This document shows positions 1-8,227 of a stretch of DNA of 64,000 bases, in pieces (position 1 is the stretch's first letter; each line of letters starts with the position of its first letter). A model generated the notes under the pieces. The model ran no database searches and had not been told where the DNA came from. It was given only the letters and a program-made list of their open reading frames with translations. Both the position numbers and the translations under genes were made by a program. The DNA comes from Pirellulaceae bacterium (GTDB lineage: Bacteria; Planctomycetota; Planctomycetia; Pirellulales; Pirellulaceae): contig JAGYIQ010000008.1 in assembly GCA_018402565.1 (NCBI GenBank), positions 40,001 through 104,000 on the forward strand. Reading direction: 5' to 3'.

Positions 1-359
1 AGCTGCCCGCCCCCTGGCAAGATCTCGCCGATCCGCGGCTGCCCGTCGACCCAGTCAATCGGCCGTCGATTGCCCACGTCGGCCAATCGCAGCTCGCGGT
101 ACAAATGCGGAAACTCCTGCCCGCCCCGGGAAACCTCCCACCGCAGCTCGGCGCGGACCCGCTCCACGGGCAACCCCACCAACAGCAGCCCCTCCTGGGC
201 AACAAAGTGCTTCTCCAGCGTCCCGAGGACCTGCCCCCAAGCCGACAAATGGACAAACCCGTCCCGCAGGTCCACCTCGGACCCGGACCAGACCCCGTCG
301 GCCTCCAGCCTCGCCCATTGCTCGGCCGTCATGATTTTGTAAACCCAGTTGGTGCTCAT
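1..359 (-). CDS. DUF952 family protein (3' end outside window)
   Basis: An open frame starts at ATG 357-359 on the minus strand and runs off the left window edge with no stop, so the gene is partial. An AGGTGG ribosome-binding site lies 1-6 bases before the ATG region. The N-terminus reads MSTNWVYKIMTAEQW and is followed by DGFVHLSA, the usual signature of the DUF952 family (small cytoplasmic proteins of about 110 residues, function unknown). About 119 codons are visible, close to a full family length, so only the tail is missing. No partner gene is visible inside the window. Confidence 0.75.
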   Translation of the reverse strand, partial: MSTNWVYKIMTAEQWARLEADGVWSGSEVDLRDGFVHLSAWGQVLGTLEKHFVAQEGLLLVGLPVERVRAELRWEVSRGGQEFPHLYRELRLADVGNRRPIDWVDGQPRIGEILPGGGQ

Positions 360-594
360 GCCACCTAATATAAATCCTGCCCCGCCCCAATCACACACCC
401 GGGACTCGAACAACCTCCAGTCCGCTGGAAACACGGGCCCAGGCCGGCAACTCTCTGGAGTAGGGGGGCCGCTATTGAGCCGAAAACCCAGCGCAACTCA
501 GCGGAAAGTGGTCAAGTTGTGTTAGTTTGCTTCCCGAGCGCCTGGTGGATAGAATATCCCTCGTTGCTGAGGAATTTTCGGAAGTGCAAAGCGG

Positions 595-1188
595 ATGATT
601 GAAATCAAATACACTGGCGAGGCCTTGTGGGAAAGGATTGAGCGAGCCGTGGAAAAAGTCAAAGATCGCATGCGACGCGTCACCGAGACGCTCAACGCGG
701 CCGAGATCCCCTACGCGGTGATTGGCGGCAACGCCGTGCAGCATTGGGTGGCCCAGGTGGACGAGTCGGCAGTCCGCAATACTCAGGATGTTGATATCAT
801 CTTGAACGAATCCGACTTGGAAAGAGCCATCGCGGTTCTGGAGCCGGTCGGATTTATCTTTCGCCGCAGCGCCAACGACAACCTGTTTTTGGACGGACCA
901 CAGGCCAAGGCTCGCGATGCGGTCCACGTCATCTTCGCCGGAAAAAAGGTCCGCCCGGAATACCCCGAACCCGTGCCGACCCTCGACCAGTTCGCCTGGA
1001 TGGGAACCGCCAAGACGCTGCCGATCGAGAAATTGATCACGATGAAGTTGACGTCCTATCGCCGCAAAGACCAGGTGCATGTGCTGGATATGGTTGCCTT
1101 GGGGATTATCGACGACAGTTGGCTGGATCGTTTTTCGCCCGTCCTGCGTGACCGTTTGCTCGCCTTGCTCAACGACCCGGAAGGCTAG
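595..1188 (+). CDS. Nucleotidyltransferase-fold protein (MNT/AbiEii-like)
   Basis: A 197-residue cytoplasmic protein. Residues 41-70 contain VIGGNAVQHW followed by TQDVDIIL, the GG/GS-x-DxD pattern of nucleotidyltransferase-fold proteins such as those in toxin-antitoxin or abortive-infection modules. A helical N-terminus (about residues 1-38) precedes the fold and a conserved KLITMKLTSYRRKDQVHVLDM stretch follows it. This is the first of three related genes in the first 8 kb. Its stop codon TAG is the first three bases of a MITE-like repeat, so the end of the gene may have been set by that insertion. No antitoxin partner is visible next to it. Role as an AMP- or NMP-transferring toxin is inference only. 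Confidence 0.72.
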   Translation: MIEIKYTGEALWERIERAVEKVKDRMRRVTETLNAAEIPYAVIGGNAVQHWVAQVDESAVRNTQDVDIILNESDLERAIAVLEPVGFIFRRSANDNLFLDGPQAKARDAVHVIFAGKKVRPEYPEPVPTLDQFAWMGTAKTLPIEKLITMKLTSYRRKDQVHVLDMVALGIIDDSWLDRFSPVLRDRLLALLNDPEG

Positions 1189-1328
1189 TGCTTTGCCACA
1201 GCCAGAACTTGGGGTGTGGCAAAGGGGTCAGGCGTCAATTGTGCGCAGCACCCGCAGGGCCGTTCCGGCAATTGACGCCTGACCCCTTTGCCACACCGAT
1301 CCCAAAATTAAATTGTGACAAAGCACTA
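1186..1328. mobile_element. MITE-like palindromic element, family A copy 1
   Basis: The element is bounded by terminal inverted repeats TAGTGCTTTGCCACA (1186-1200) and TGTGACAAAGCACTA (1314-1328), with one mismatch. Inside is a second inverted pair built on GGGGTCAGGCGTCAATTG and its complement. No coding capacity is seen. A longer copy lies at 15242-15438 and a fragment at 54891-54950. The element overlaps the stop codon of the upstream nucleotidyltransferase gene. Confidence 0.75.
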
Positions 1329-1434
1329 GTGCATTGCCACACCGGTGATCAATAGATGCAGTGCCCCGCGCCCGAGGCTTGGGTCAAGCGTGCGAGCGGG
1401 CGATGGTGACTTCTGCTGGTTGTTTGTGAGCGTG

Positions 1435-1594
1435 TAACCGTTCACGGGTGGGAGTTAATCCTTGGGGCTGGTGCATTCCGCAAGTCGGAAGGGCCTCGGG
1501 GCAAGCCGGTAGCGCTGTCCAGCTGCTGTGACTCGCAAATGATCGTACGGTTAGCTCGACTTGCTGCATGACACCCTACGAGGCGTGAGCGTTA
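1435..1594. repeat. Dispersed repeat family B, copy 1
   Basis: About 160 bp that match 26454-26614 closely (long shared blocks such as CTTGGGGCTGGTGCATTCCG and CTTGCTGCATGACACCCTAC). Both copies end in imperfect inverted repeats based on TAACCGTTCACG. Non-coding and MITE-like, or possibly a structured RNA; the sequence alone does not decide. Confidence 0.65.
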
Positions 1595-1611
1595 CGGCAT
1601 CGAGTCGCCAC

Positions 1612-2943
1612 TCAGAAATGGAAATGTCGTGGCAAAAGCACTAACGAGGGGGTCCCAAAAACAATCGTGTCCGTGTCAAATGCGGAAAGCTCTTGGCGCA
1701 AAAATTCAACGTGGGTGTCTGGGAGTAGCTCGCGGATAGCCTCCTCCAATTCCACGTTCCAGCGTTTGGTTTCTTCCTTCCACTGTTGCTGCGTGATTTG
1801 ATAGTACTTTTCCAGCTTTTGCTTCTGTGTGGTGGTCAAACGGACATCACGGGCCAGATGACCTTGGGTCAAGGCCAGCGGGAATCCAACCGACTGAATC
1901 TCCAGCTGCACCAAATGTTGCTTGACTTGGCGTTCCAGGCCGGGAATCAAATCGCCCATGACCGACTTCCAGAGAAAGTCGTCGAAGCCGATCCGCGATT
2001 CCGCGATTCGTTGGTTCATCGCCTGCTCCGACAATTCACCCATCTGAAATCGCTCTTCCGCCTGCTTGATTTCCTCGAATTGTTTCATCATCCGGTCATA
2101 GTAGGGCCCCTGAGGGTCGGACAGCAGCTGAACGAAGTCCAGCGCGTCGCCTTCCAATTCGATCTTGGCGTAGGCGGACAATATGACATCTCTGGCCAGC
2201 AAACCGGTGTTCAGCCCGCCCGCACCGGGTATGCCATAGATCGAACCGTCAATCGCCAATAACTTGTTGCGGCGTAGCAAGGCCAAACGATCCGTTTCAA
2301 TATCGAATTCAAGTTGTTTGTCGGTGGTAAGTTGCCAAATCATTTCTTCGATCGTGGGGCGAACGACGTACTTGCCATCACCCAGCATCCGCGTGATGAC
2401 TTCCAGTTGCGTGGCGTCGAGGAATTCCTCCAAGTCGGTCAGGAACTTTGCGAACCGTTCCTTGGTCTGTGACTCAAAATGTGCTCTCTTTTCTTTGATC
2501 AACTCGTCCAGCTTTCTGCGGGTTGTCGGGTCGATACGTGTCTCGGGATTGCGGTCCATCAGGCGGAATACAAATTCCCAGCCGAATTGAGTCAGGCGAC
2601 TCCGACGTTCTAGAGACTTCAATCGCTCCAATTGGGCGGGAACCAAAACCTTCAGCATCGCTTCGTGGGTGTCCTTCAGCTTTTGCAATCGCAACGACTG
2701 GTATTCGGGGGACTGCGAAAAAGTGGTGTTTCCATCTTTTCTGGCGTCCTTTACAGCTTGACGCAACTTCTGTTGGGAGTTGCGTTTTAAGTCAGCAAGT
2801 TTCTCGAGTTGCCGATCGGTCAACTCCAATTCCTGCCGCACCGAGGGCACCTCCCACATGTCCATCGCTCGTTCCAGATTACCACCAAAAAAATCTGGCA
2901 TGAGGATGAACTGTAGCCCTGCCGATTGATCGTTCTGCAGCAT
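1612..2943 (-). CDS. Uncharacterised helical protein; signal peptide cut off by in-frame TAG
   Basis: A 443-residue, charge-rich, mostly helical protein with ELTDRQLEKL near the N-terminus, reminiscent of LTxxQ/Spy-type periplasmic proteins, but no firm family. The frame continues upstream in phase to ATG 3147, which opens a good signal peptide (MKRKSLLLSWFTYGF, then hydrophobic to TTIA). A single TAG at 3070-3072 interrupts it exactly at the predicted cleavage site, where CAG (Gln) would be expected. So either the gene is inactivated by one point change, TAG is suppressed, or the base is a sequencing error. The stated start (ATG 2943) lies within the mature protein and lacks an export signal, so a product from it would stay in the cytoplasm. 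Confidence 0.55.
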   Translation of the reverse strand: MLQNDQSAGLQFILMPDFFGGNLERAMDMWEVPSVRQELELTDRQLEKLADLKRNSQQKLRQAVKDARKDGNTTFSQSPEYQSLRLQKLKDTHEAMLKVLVPAQLERLKSLERRSRLTQFGWEFVFRLMDRNPETRIDPTTRRKLDELIKEKRAHFESQTKERFAKFLTDLEEFLDATQLEVITRMLGDGKYVVRPTIEEMIWQLTTDKQLEFDIETDRLALLRRNKLLAIDGSIYGIPGAGGLNTGLLARDVILSAYAKIELEGDALDFVQLLSDPQGPYYDRMMKQFEEIKQAEERFQMGELSEQAMNQRIAESRIGFDDFLWKSVMGDLIPGLERQVKQHLVQLEIQSVGFPLALTQGHLARDVRLTTTQKQKLEKYYQITQQQWKEETKRWNVELEEAIRELLPDTHVEFLRQELSAFDTDTIVFGTPSLVLLPRHFHF

Positions 2944-3252
2944 GGCAAAGATCGGCGAGTGGAACCAAACTTGATCGACTGTTGGGAGCCGTCGTTCCTT
3001 CTCCCAGCGACTTTGAATGAGGTTCGGGTCGCCGTCTTCCTTGTTGAACGGCGGCGGATCGTCCTGCGACTACGCGATCGTTGTCAGGCTGAATGACAAA
3101 ACAAATCCGTAGGTAAACCAAGACAATAAGAGTGATTTTCGTTTCATGGGTTCCTGCTCCATCGAAAAGGTATGGTGGCAACCACTTTGGTGTCGTAAAG
3201 AAGGTCAGAATTAGCAAGCACCTAGCCCGATGATGCACGATAGGCACATTAT

Positions 3253-3371
3253 GACTTGTCCGCAAATAAGTTACCGAATTGCCCGAACCGGCAGCGTCCA
3301 TGTCCTGCAAAAACCGGGTGCTAACGCACTCCGGCTGATTTCCAATTCGGTAAGTTAATTACTGACAAGTC
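3253..3371. repeat. Palindromic repeat family C
   Basis: Ends GACTTGTCCGCAAATAAG and its near complement at 3343-3371 form an imperfect inverted repeat of about 29 bp that reads toward CCGAATTG. The inner right half (GCTAACGCACTCCGGCTGAT) recurs with variation at 22751-22850. It lies between two minus-strand secreted-protein genes and has no coding capacity. Confidence 0.55.
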
Positions 3372-3390
3372 CTTAGCCAAAAAGGTGTCT

Positions 3391-4695
3391 TCATGTCTGT
3401 ACTCCTCTGGTCCGTGACCAACGCCAGGCGACAATCATCAGAAACAGAATACTAACCATGCCCAAAACTGCTACCCTTGAAGTCAAGCTTGGATTGATGG
3501 TTGGGTTTGCTTCGGACTTTGGGTCGATGTTAACAGGATCATCTGGAATCTGCGGTGGTTTCGCCGCGGGGTAGTTCTCGGCACACCACCGCTCCAGTTC
3601 GTGACTGCGGTGGAAGGTAAACAGGACGTCATCCAGGTCTCTGCCAATGACCAATGAACTGGGGGGTGTTGTCAATAACGACTGGACAATGGAATTTTCT
3701 GGAAACTTGAACCCAAAGTCTTTTTCGTTTGCATGGGGCCATTTTGTGGGATCGAACTCTAGCCTACCTAGGCGATATCTCGTTGTCAGTTTTTCGACAA
3801 TCGGGTCGAGGCTGGAGTCTGGCAATGAAAGTTCGTAACCACAATAGTCCGTGCCGATAAATACGTTGGCAGAGACTTCTTGCCATTTTCGGCAAATACT
3901 TCGCAGTCTTTTACCGTCTGAGAGCGTTGTTTCTCCCCGCAGGATAATTCCGTTTAAGTTCTTTGCCAACCAGTAGGTTTGCGAATCGCTTGCGTTATTG
4001 TCCTTGGAGATCCGAATCTCAATGACTTCACATGGCTCGTTCAATACGGTTTCCGTTCCAAGATGTCGGATTGAATCCGCTGCCTTGAAGTAGTCCTGAA
4101 ACGTTTGGGTTCCTGCCACAATTCCAGTCGGGCTCGGCACCTTTTTCGGTGCTCGAACACTAAGAAAGAGCAATCCCATGTGAATGTCTTTCGGATACTG
4201 CGATTTGCTAATGCTACCTAAAAATGCATTTCCGGTACAAGGATCTGGAAACCGGTCGACACGTTCCACAGGCGCCCCTCGCGAGTTGAAAAAAGACGAA
4301 CGCACGATTCCGGTGGTGTTGTTTGTATGTGCCCATTGATCCCGAGATTCCATCACGGGAGCTGTTGGTAACGGCCCCAGGCTTTGTAGAGCTTGAGAGA
4401 CGTCCGAATAGGCGAACCAGTTTCCAAGTTCACGCCACGTCGTCTCCAGAGGTGCATTCAAGTATTGCGTTGTCTTTTCTGCAACAAACGGGACGCTATC
4501 TGACTTTCCAGCAGGCGCTTGGTATACAATGACGGAATGGATATCCAAAAAGTAGGGGACCGATGTAACCGCATTGGCGTTGGCGGCATTTTTGTCTAAC
4601 AATTGTTGCACACTGGCAGGGAGTGTTTCGTATCCATTGTCGTCGCTGCTAACGAAGGTTGGGCCCATTAGTAGTGCTAACAGTAATGAAAGCAT
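3391..4695 (-). CDS. Secreted, C-terminally membrane-anchored hypothetical protein
   Basis: Starting at ATG 4693-4695, the protein has 434 residues with a short signal peptide (MLSLLLALLMGPTFVSS) and a single C-terminal hydrophobic helix (VAVLGMVSILFLMIVAW) followed by basic residues. That gives a type I topology with the bulk outside the cytoplasm. An ATG 75 bases upstream is also open but would bury the signal peptide. No family is recognised; composition is typical of planctomycete surface or periplasmic proteins. It lies 130 bp downstream of a small Cys-rich secreted protein on the same strand, so the two may be co-transcribed. Confidence 0.6.
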   Translation of the reverse strand: MLSLLLALLMGPTFVSSDDNGYETLPASVQQLLDKNAANANAVTSVPYFLDIHSVIVYQAPAGKSDSVPFVAEKTTQYLNAPLETTWRELGNWFAYSDVSQALQSLGPLPTAPVMESRDQWAHTNNTTGIVRSSFFNSRGAPVERVDRFPDPCTGNAFLGSISKSQYPKDIHMGLLFLSVRAPKKVPSPTGIVAGTQTFQDYFKAADSIRHLGTETVLNEPCEVIEIRISKDNNASDSQTYWLAKNLNGIILRGETTLSDGKRLRSICRKWQEVSANVFIGTDYCGYELSLPDSSLDPIVEKLTTRYRLGRLEFDPTKWPHANEKDFGFKFPENSIVQSLLTTPPSSLVIGRDLDDVLFTFHRSHELERWCAENYPAAKPPQIPDDPVNIDPKSEANPTINPSLTSRVAVLGMVSILFLMIVAWRWSRTRGVQT

Positions 4696-4825
4696 GATAA
4701 ATATTCCGGTTTCACAAGGATCTGAGCTTGTTGTCACAGGTTCGCCCTGCACGAGTAGGCGTACGATCAACTCATGTCAAAAGGGCAGCCCACTAAGGCT
4801 GCCCTGGTCGGTGTCTGGTTTGGGA

Positions 4826-5161
4826 CTAAGGAGTCTTTGGGCAGTAAAATGGAAACCAGTTTGCACAAGGGCGCAACGGGTCTTGGTCACACAAACCCAC
4901 GCACGTGAATCCAAGACACGGCCCGTCTCCAACGAATGGATAGCACTTTCGAATCTCCGGATCCGGCACCGTTGGATTCATACAAATGTCGTACTGTGAG
5001 TTGCAATGTGGCGAGTGCCAGTTGGGTCCACACCAGTGAACCGCATTTTGCTCACATTTCCAAGAGGGACCACCACCTTGTGGAAACGCAATTGTGTAGC
5101 TTGTGAGCGTCAGCGCCAAAGCTGCGGCCAAGGCAGCTACCAGGCAGAGTCGAGAAAACAT
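4826..5161 (-). CDS. Small secreted cysteine-rich protein
   Basis: 111 residues: a signal peptide of about 25 residues (MFSRLCLVAALAAALALTL) and a mature part of about 85 residues with ten cysteines spread evenly, enough for five disulfides. There is no CxxC redox pair and no CxxCH heme site, so a compact disulfide-knotted extracellular protein is the simplest reading. It is the first gene of a possible two-gene minus-strand unit with 3391-4695. No family recognised. Confidence 0.6.
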   Translation of the reverse strand: MFSRLCLVAALAAALALTLTSYTIAFPQGGGPSWKCEQNAVHWCGPNWHSPHCNSQYDICMNPTVPDPEIRKCYPFVGDGPCLGFTCVGLCDQDPLRPCANWFPFYCPKTP

Positions 5162-5343
5162 CGGAATGCTCCTGTAGTTCGTGAGTCAGTGTTGAAGTCG
5201 ATCCAGTTTCACAATTCGTCAGGATCGATGCAAAATCGATCGCAATAAAAGAACCTCAATGGCCTCGAAACGGTTTGGTGGACCACGAGCAGCTGGCAAG
5301 ATACTCAGAAGGGGCGAGAATTGGTTTCGATCTAACAGTCCGC

Positions 5344-5407
5344 TGAGACACGCCAGCCCAGAGACACGCCAGCCCAGAGACACGCCAGCCCTGAGACACG
5401 CCAGCCC
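5344..5407. repeat. 16-bp tandem repeat, four copies
   Basis: Four head-to-tail copies of (T/A)GAGACACGCCAGCCC with only the first base varying. No spacers and not in a convincing gene. Confidence 0.85.
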
Positions 5408-5972
5408 GCGATTCAACGGCCTGCGAGCATTGTTCGAATGGATTCTAGCCATGGCGACCGCCTCCTGGTCCACATGCGACTCGACACAACCCCGATTCTA
5501 CCGAGTTTTCTCGCGGCGTCAGCCAAATTCTCCAGGAATATTTCCCGCTTAAAATGCTGGGAAATCTGCTTGCGGACCGGTTCTTCCTGGCTGACGGCGA
5601 TGCCTACCTCCCCGATCTGGGTGGCGTTTCGGACGCTGGCAGGAACTTTATGACGCAATCCGGGGGCGTGCTCGGAGGGATCTCGCGTCAGTCGGCGGCA
5701 GGTTCAAGTTAAGCACCGCAGATTCGAGAAGTTCACAGAGAACCCCAAGCGATCGACTTTCTCTTCGTCCTTCGCCCCTTTTCGCGTTTCGTCGACCCCG
5801 CGTCGGGATGGAAGGACAACCACGGAAGGCACAAAGAGCCCGAAAGGGAGTCTCGCGAAACGTTCTCTGAGACTCGCGGATGATCGTCTTCCTCTGCGGC
5901 TTTTCCTCTCCCTCTTGCAATCCACCTGTTCCACACAGGATCGACTGAAAAGTCGACGTCAGGCCCCCTGAT
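5408..5972. other. Intergenic, no convincing gene
   Basis: Short open frames on both strands lack family signals and good start sites. The stretch around 5710-5900 resembles 10200-10340 and 10490-10670 (shared CGCAGA-(N)-AGTTCxCAGAGAA block followed by pyrimidine-rich sequence), a degenerate dispersed intergenic repeat. Confidence 0.5.
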
Positions 5973-6101
5973 ATGCCTTCGGTTTGCAGTCGCCTGATTG
6001 GCAGTTATACTGGCGGTGGATGCGGCGGTGATGCGCCGCATTTGAGCCTCTGCAGTTGCGGAGCGGCTAGAGCGATTTGGAACGTGTGACGAGAGCGAGT
6101 G

Positions 6102-6262
6102 ATGACGTCCGTGAACCTTCCACAGAGCTTTCCCTTTCAACCGGTGCGAATGTCGGCGGTGCGAATGTTGGTGGCGTGAACTCAAGAATGGGTGGCCGCG
6201 GGAGCCTTTACGGAACACGATGCGGGCGCCCATTACGCAACAAGACAGCGAGCTCGAAATGT
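6102..6262 (+). pseudogene. Truncated copy of Uma2-family gene
   Basis: The stretch 5973-6262 parallels 7101-7345, which holds the upstream region and first codons of the intact Uma2 gene: the same ATGCCTTCGGTTTGCAGTCG upstream block and the same coding start for MTxVNLPQSFPFQP. The copy loses its frame after about 25 codons and stops. The small ORF at 6275 follows directly, so the remnant now serves as that gene's upstream region. Confidence 0.65.
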
Positions 6263-6274
6263 TAGAGGCCAAAA

Positions 6275-6487
6275 TTGGATATGCAAAACACCAAGCTAGA
6301 TCAGATTGACGATGAGATGGTTGCCCTGCTGGCCACCAAGACCGAGGCGGAGCGTCTGGCCATTGCTTGGGGGATGTGGCGAGCGGCTCGGCGGATGATC
6401 GAGCGGATTGTCGCGGCGGAGCACCCGGATCTGACACCGCAAGAGCAAGAACAGATCGTCGCAAACCGGATGTCTCATGGAACCTGA
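6275..6487 (+). CDS. Small helical protein paired with nucleotidyltransferase
   Basis: 70 residues from TTG 6275, or 68 from ATG 6281. An AGAGG at 6264-6268 is better spaced for the TTG. The product is predicted all-helical and has no cysteines. Its end overlaps the start of the nucleotidyltransferase gene at 6477 by 11 bases, so the two are translationally coupled. The arrangement (small helical protein followed by an MNT-fold protein) resembles HEPN/MNT or other type II/IV/VII toxin-antitoxin pairs, but no HEPN RxxxxH motif is visible. Confidence 0.6.
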   Translation: MDMQNTKLDQIDDEMVALLATKTEAERLAIAWGMWRAARRMIERIVAAEHPDLTPQEQEQIVANRMSHGT

Positions 6488-7040
6488 TGATCTCTTAGCT
6501 GCGATCGCATCTGCCTGTGAGAGATTGGGGATTCGATATTTTATCACCGGCTCAACGGCGACCATTGTTTACGGTGAACCTAGATTTACCAATGATATTG
6601 ATACGGTGATCGAGCTACGTGCCAGTCAAGCGAAGGCACTTTGTGAAATGTTTTCTAGTGACGAATTCTATCTTAGTGAGACCGCTGTCCTGTCAGCAAT
6701 CAAGCATCATTCTCAATTCAATTTGATCCACCCAGCGTCTGGATTGAAAGTTGATTTTATGGTGGTCGCCGACACCGATTTTAATCGATCCCGCATGAGT
6801 CGTGCTCGTGACTTACCCGTGCTCGACGGGCGAACGGTGAAGTTTGCATCGCCTGAAGATGCGATCTTGATGAAGTTGAAATACTACCAAGAAGGGCAAT
6901 CCGAAAAACACCTGCGAGATATTCGCAGCGTTTTGAAGATCCAGAACGAAAGAATTGACTTTAAATACCTCGAATTCTGGGCAAACCAACTCATGGTTGC
7001 AACGGAATGGAAGCTCGTCCTTGATGGGATTAAGCCATAG
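6477..7040 (+). CDS. Nucleotidyltransferase-fold protein
   Basis: 187 residues. Residues 20-42 read YFITGSTATIVYGEPRFTND followed by IDTVIEL, giving the GS-x(n)-DxD motif of a nucleotidyltransferase fold. The C-terminal half contains FASPEDAILMKLKYYQEGQ and a conserved HLRDI helix seen in related AbiEii/DUF6036-type proteins. Cytoplasmic. It overlaps the small gene at 6275-6487. The third, broken copy at 7940 begins with the same YGEPRxTxDID motif, so the cassette appears to have duplicated around the Uma2 gene. Confidence 0.72.
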   Translation: MEPDDLLAAIASACERLGIRYFITGSTATIVYGEPRFTNDIDTVIELRASQAKALCEMFSSDEFYLSETAVLSAIKHHSQFNLIHPASGLKVDFMVVADTDFNRSRMSRARDLPVLDGRTVKFASPEDAILMKLKYYQEGQSEKHLRDIRSVLKIQNERIDFKYLEFWANQLMVATEWKLVLDGIKP

Positions 7041-7229
7041 GACTGGTTGGTAAGCCCGCGCAGGAACGGTCGAAACGTCGACTCCCCCTCCCTGCTTTTT
7101 ATGCCTTCGGTTTGCAGTCGCCTGTTTGCCAGTTATAATTGAGGTGTCGGCGGCGATGATGCGCGGCATTTTAGCCTCCGTAGTTGCGTAGCGGCTAGTG
7201 CGATCTGGAGTCAGTGATGGGAGTGAGTG

Positions 7230-7859
7230 ATGACGACCGTGAACCTTCCACAGAGCTTTCCCTTTCAACCGGTGCGAATGTCGGTGGCGCGATATCACCA
7301 ATTGGTTGCCGCGGGAGCCTTTACAGAACACGATGCAGTTGAACTGCTTGATGGGGTGGTGGTAGAGAAGATGTCCAAGAATCCTCCCCATCGCTTAGTA
7401 ACCCGCAAGTGCGATCTGGTTCTCTCGAAACTGTGCCCGGACGGTTGGCATGTCCAGAATCAGGAGCCCATCACGCTGCAAAACAGCGAGCCCGAACCGG
7501 ACATCACGGTCGTACGTGGACGGATGGAGGATTATTCCGAGCGACATCCGCTGCACAACGAGGTCGCACTGGTTGTGGAAGTTTCAGATACAACGCTGGT
7601 AACCGATCGCTACAAATCCGAATTGTACGCCATGGCTGGTATCCCCTCCTATTGGCTAATCAATTTGACCGATCGACAAATTGAAGTCATGTCCAACCCG
7701 CAGGCCAACTCGCAGGCCAACTCGCAGGCCAACTCGCTGGGGTCCGGAACTCAAAGCCGCTACACCGATTGTCAAATTTTTGGCTCCGGTGATCTCGTGC
7801 CGCTGATGATCTTTGGCCAAGTCGTCGGTCAGATTCCGGTGGCTGAGCTGTTGCCATGA
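7230..7859 (+). CDS. Uma2-family (DUF820) putative restriction-endonuclease-fold protein
   Basis: 209 residues from ATG 7230; GTG 7227 is also possible. Uma2 proteins have a PD-(D/E)XK nuclease-like fold and are expanded in cyanobacteria and planctomycetes; their function is unsettled. Visible marks are EHDAVELLDGVVVEKMSKNPPH near residues 33-55, EPEPDITVV around 90-98 and VEVSDTTLVTDRYKSELYAMAGIPSYWLINL around 115-147, which carry the usual E/D-(N)-E-x-S pattern. Near residue 152 a 12-base tandem repeat encodes repeated NSQA units, probably a slippage-prone linker. A decayed copy lies at 6102-6262. Confidence 0.85.
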   Translation: MTTVNLPQSFPFQPVRMSVARYHQLVAAGAFTEHDAVELLDGVVVEKMSKNPPHRLVTRKCDLVLSKLCPDGWHVQNQEPITLQNSEPEPDITVVRGRMEDYSERHPLHNEVALVVEVSDTTLVTDRYKSELYAMAGIPSYWLINLTDRQIEVMSNPQANSQANSQANSLGSGTQSRYTDCQIFGSGDLVPLMIFGQVVGQIPVAELLP

Positions 7860-7939
7860 ACAAGTCAAATGGCAGGTGGCCCTGAAGCTGTACGAGCGCG
7901 AGCCGGAAGTCGTCAAGCTCATTCAGGAGCATCTGTCCC

Positions 7940-8227
7940 GTGTTTCCAGTTGAGGCGTTTGAAAGAACGATTGCGAAATTTGTGGCAATTGCAGACTCGA
8001 TTGGGCTGCCGTTTCATCTGACGGGTGGCTCTATCAGTTCGGCCTATGGTGAGCCTCGCCTAACCCAAGATGTCGATATCGTCGTGTCTCCTGTCGTGGT
8101 GAAGAAACGCCTTGCAGACTTGATTGCTCGGTTGCAGTGCAAACAAAAAGCGAGCAGCCGGATCCCGACTGCTCGCTGGTTAACATTTCAACGTGGATTC
8201 AGAGAATCGGGTGCCTTCGTCACTTAA
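7940..8227 (+). pseudogene. Truncated nucleotidyltransferase-fold gene
   Basis: From GTG 7940 the frame keeps the N-terminal half of the fold (FHLTGGSISSAYGEPRLTQD and VDIVV) for about 65 codons. It then runs into the terminator of the convergent gene (8145-8177) and ends in unrelated sequence at 8227. The family normally needs about 180 residues, so it is broken. A fragment of a small upstream partner protein ends in frame at about 7953 and overlaps its start, mirroring the intact pair at 6275/6477. Confidence 0.6.
8145..8177 (-). terminator. Rho-independent terminator
   Basis: On the minus strand AGCGAGCAG pairs with CTGCTCGCT (9 bp, perfect) around an 11-base loop and is followed by TTTTTG. 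It sits just after the stop codon of the secreted dockerin-ended gene. Confidence 0.85.

Noticed and set aside
385..450. tRNA remnant on the minus strand (GTTCGAGTCCCGGG)
   Set aside because: A T-loop-like string is present but no pairing acceptor or anticodon arm can be built.
5344..5407. Short CRISPR or iteron array
   Set aside because: 16-bp units abut directly, no spacers, and no replication gene is near.
5413..5658. 81-codon minus-strand frame
   Set aside because: No start context or family motif and runs into the tandem repeat region; left as intergenic.
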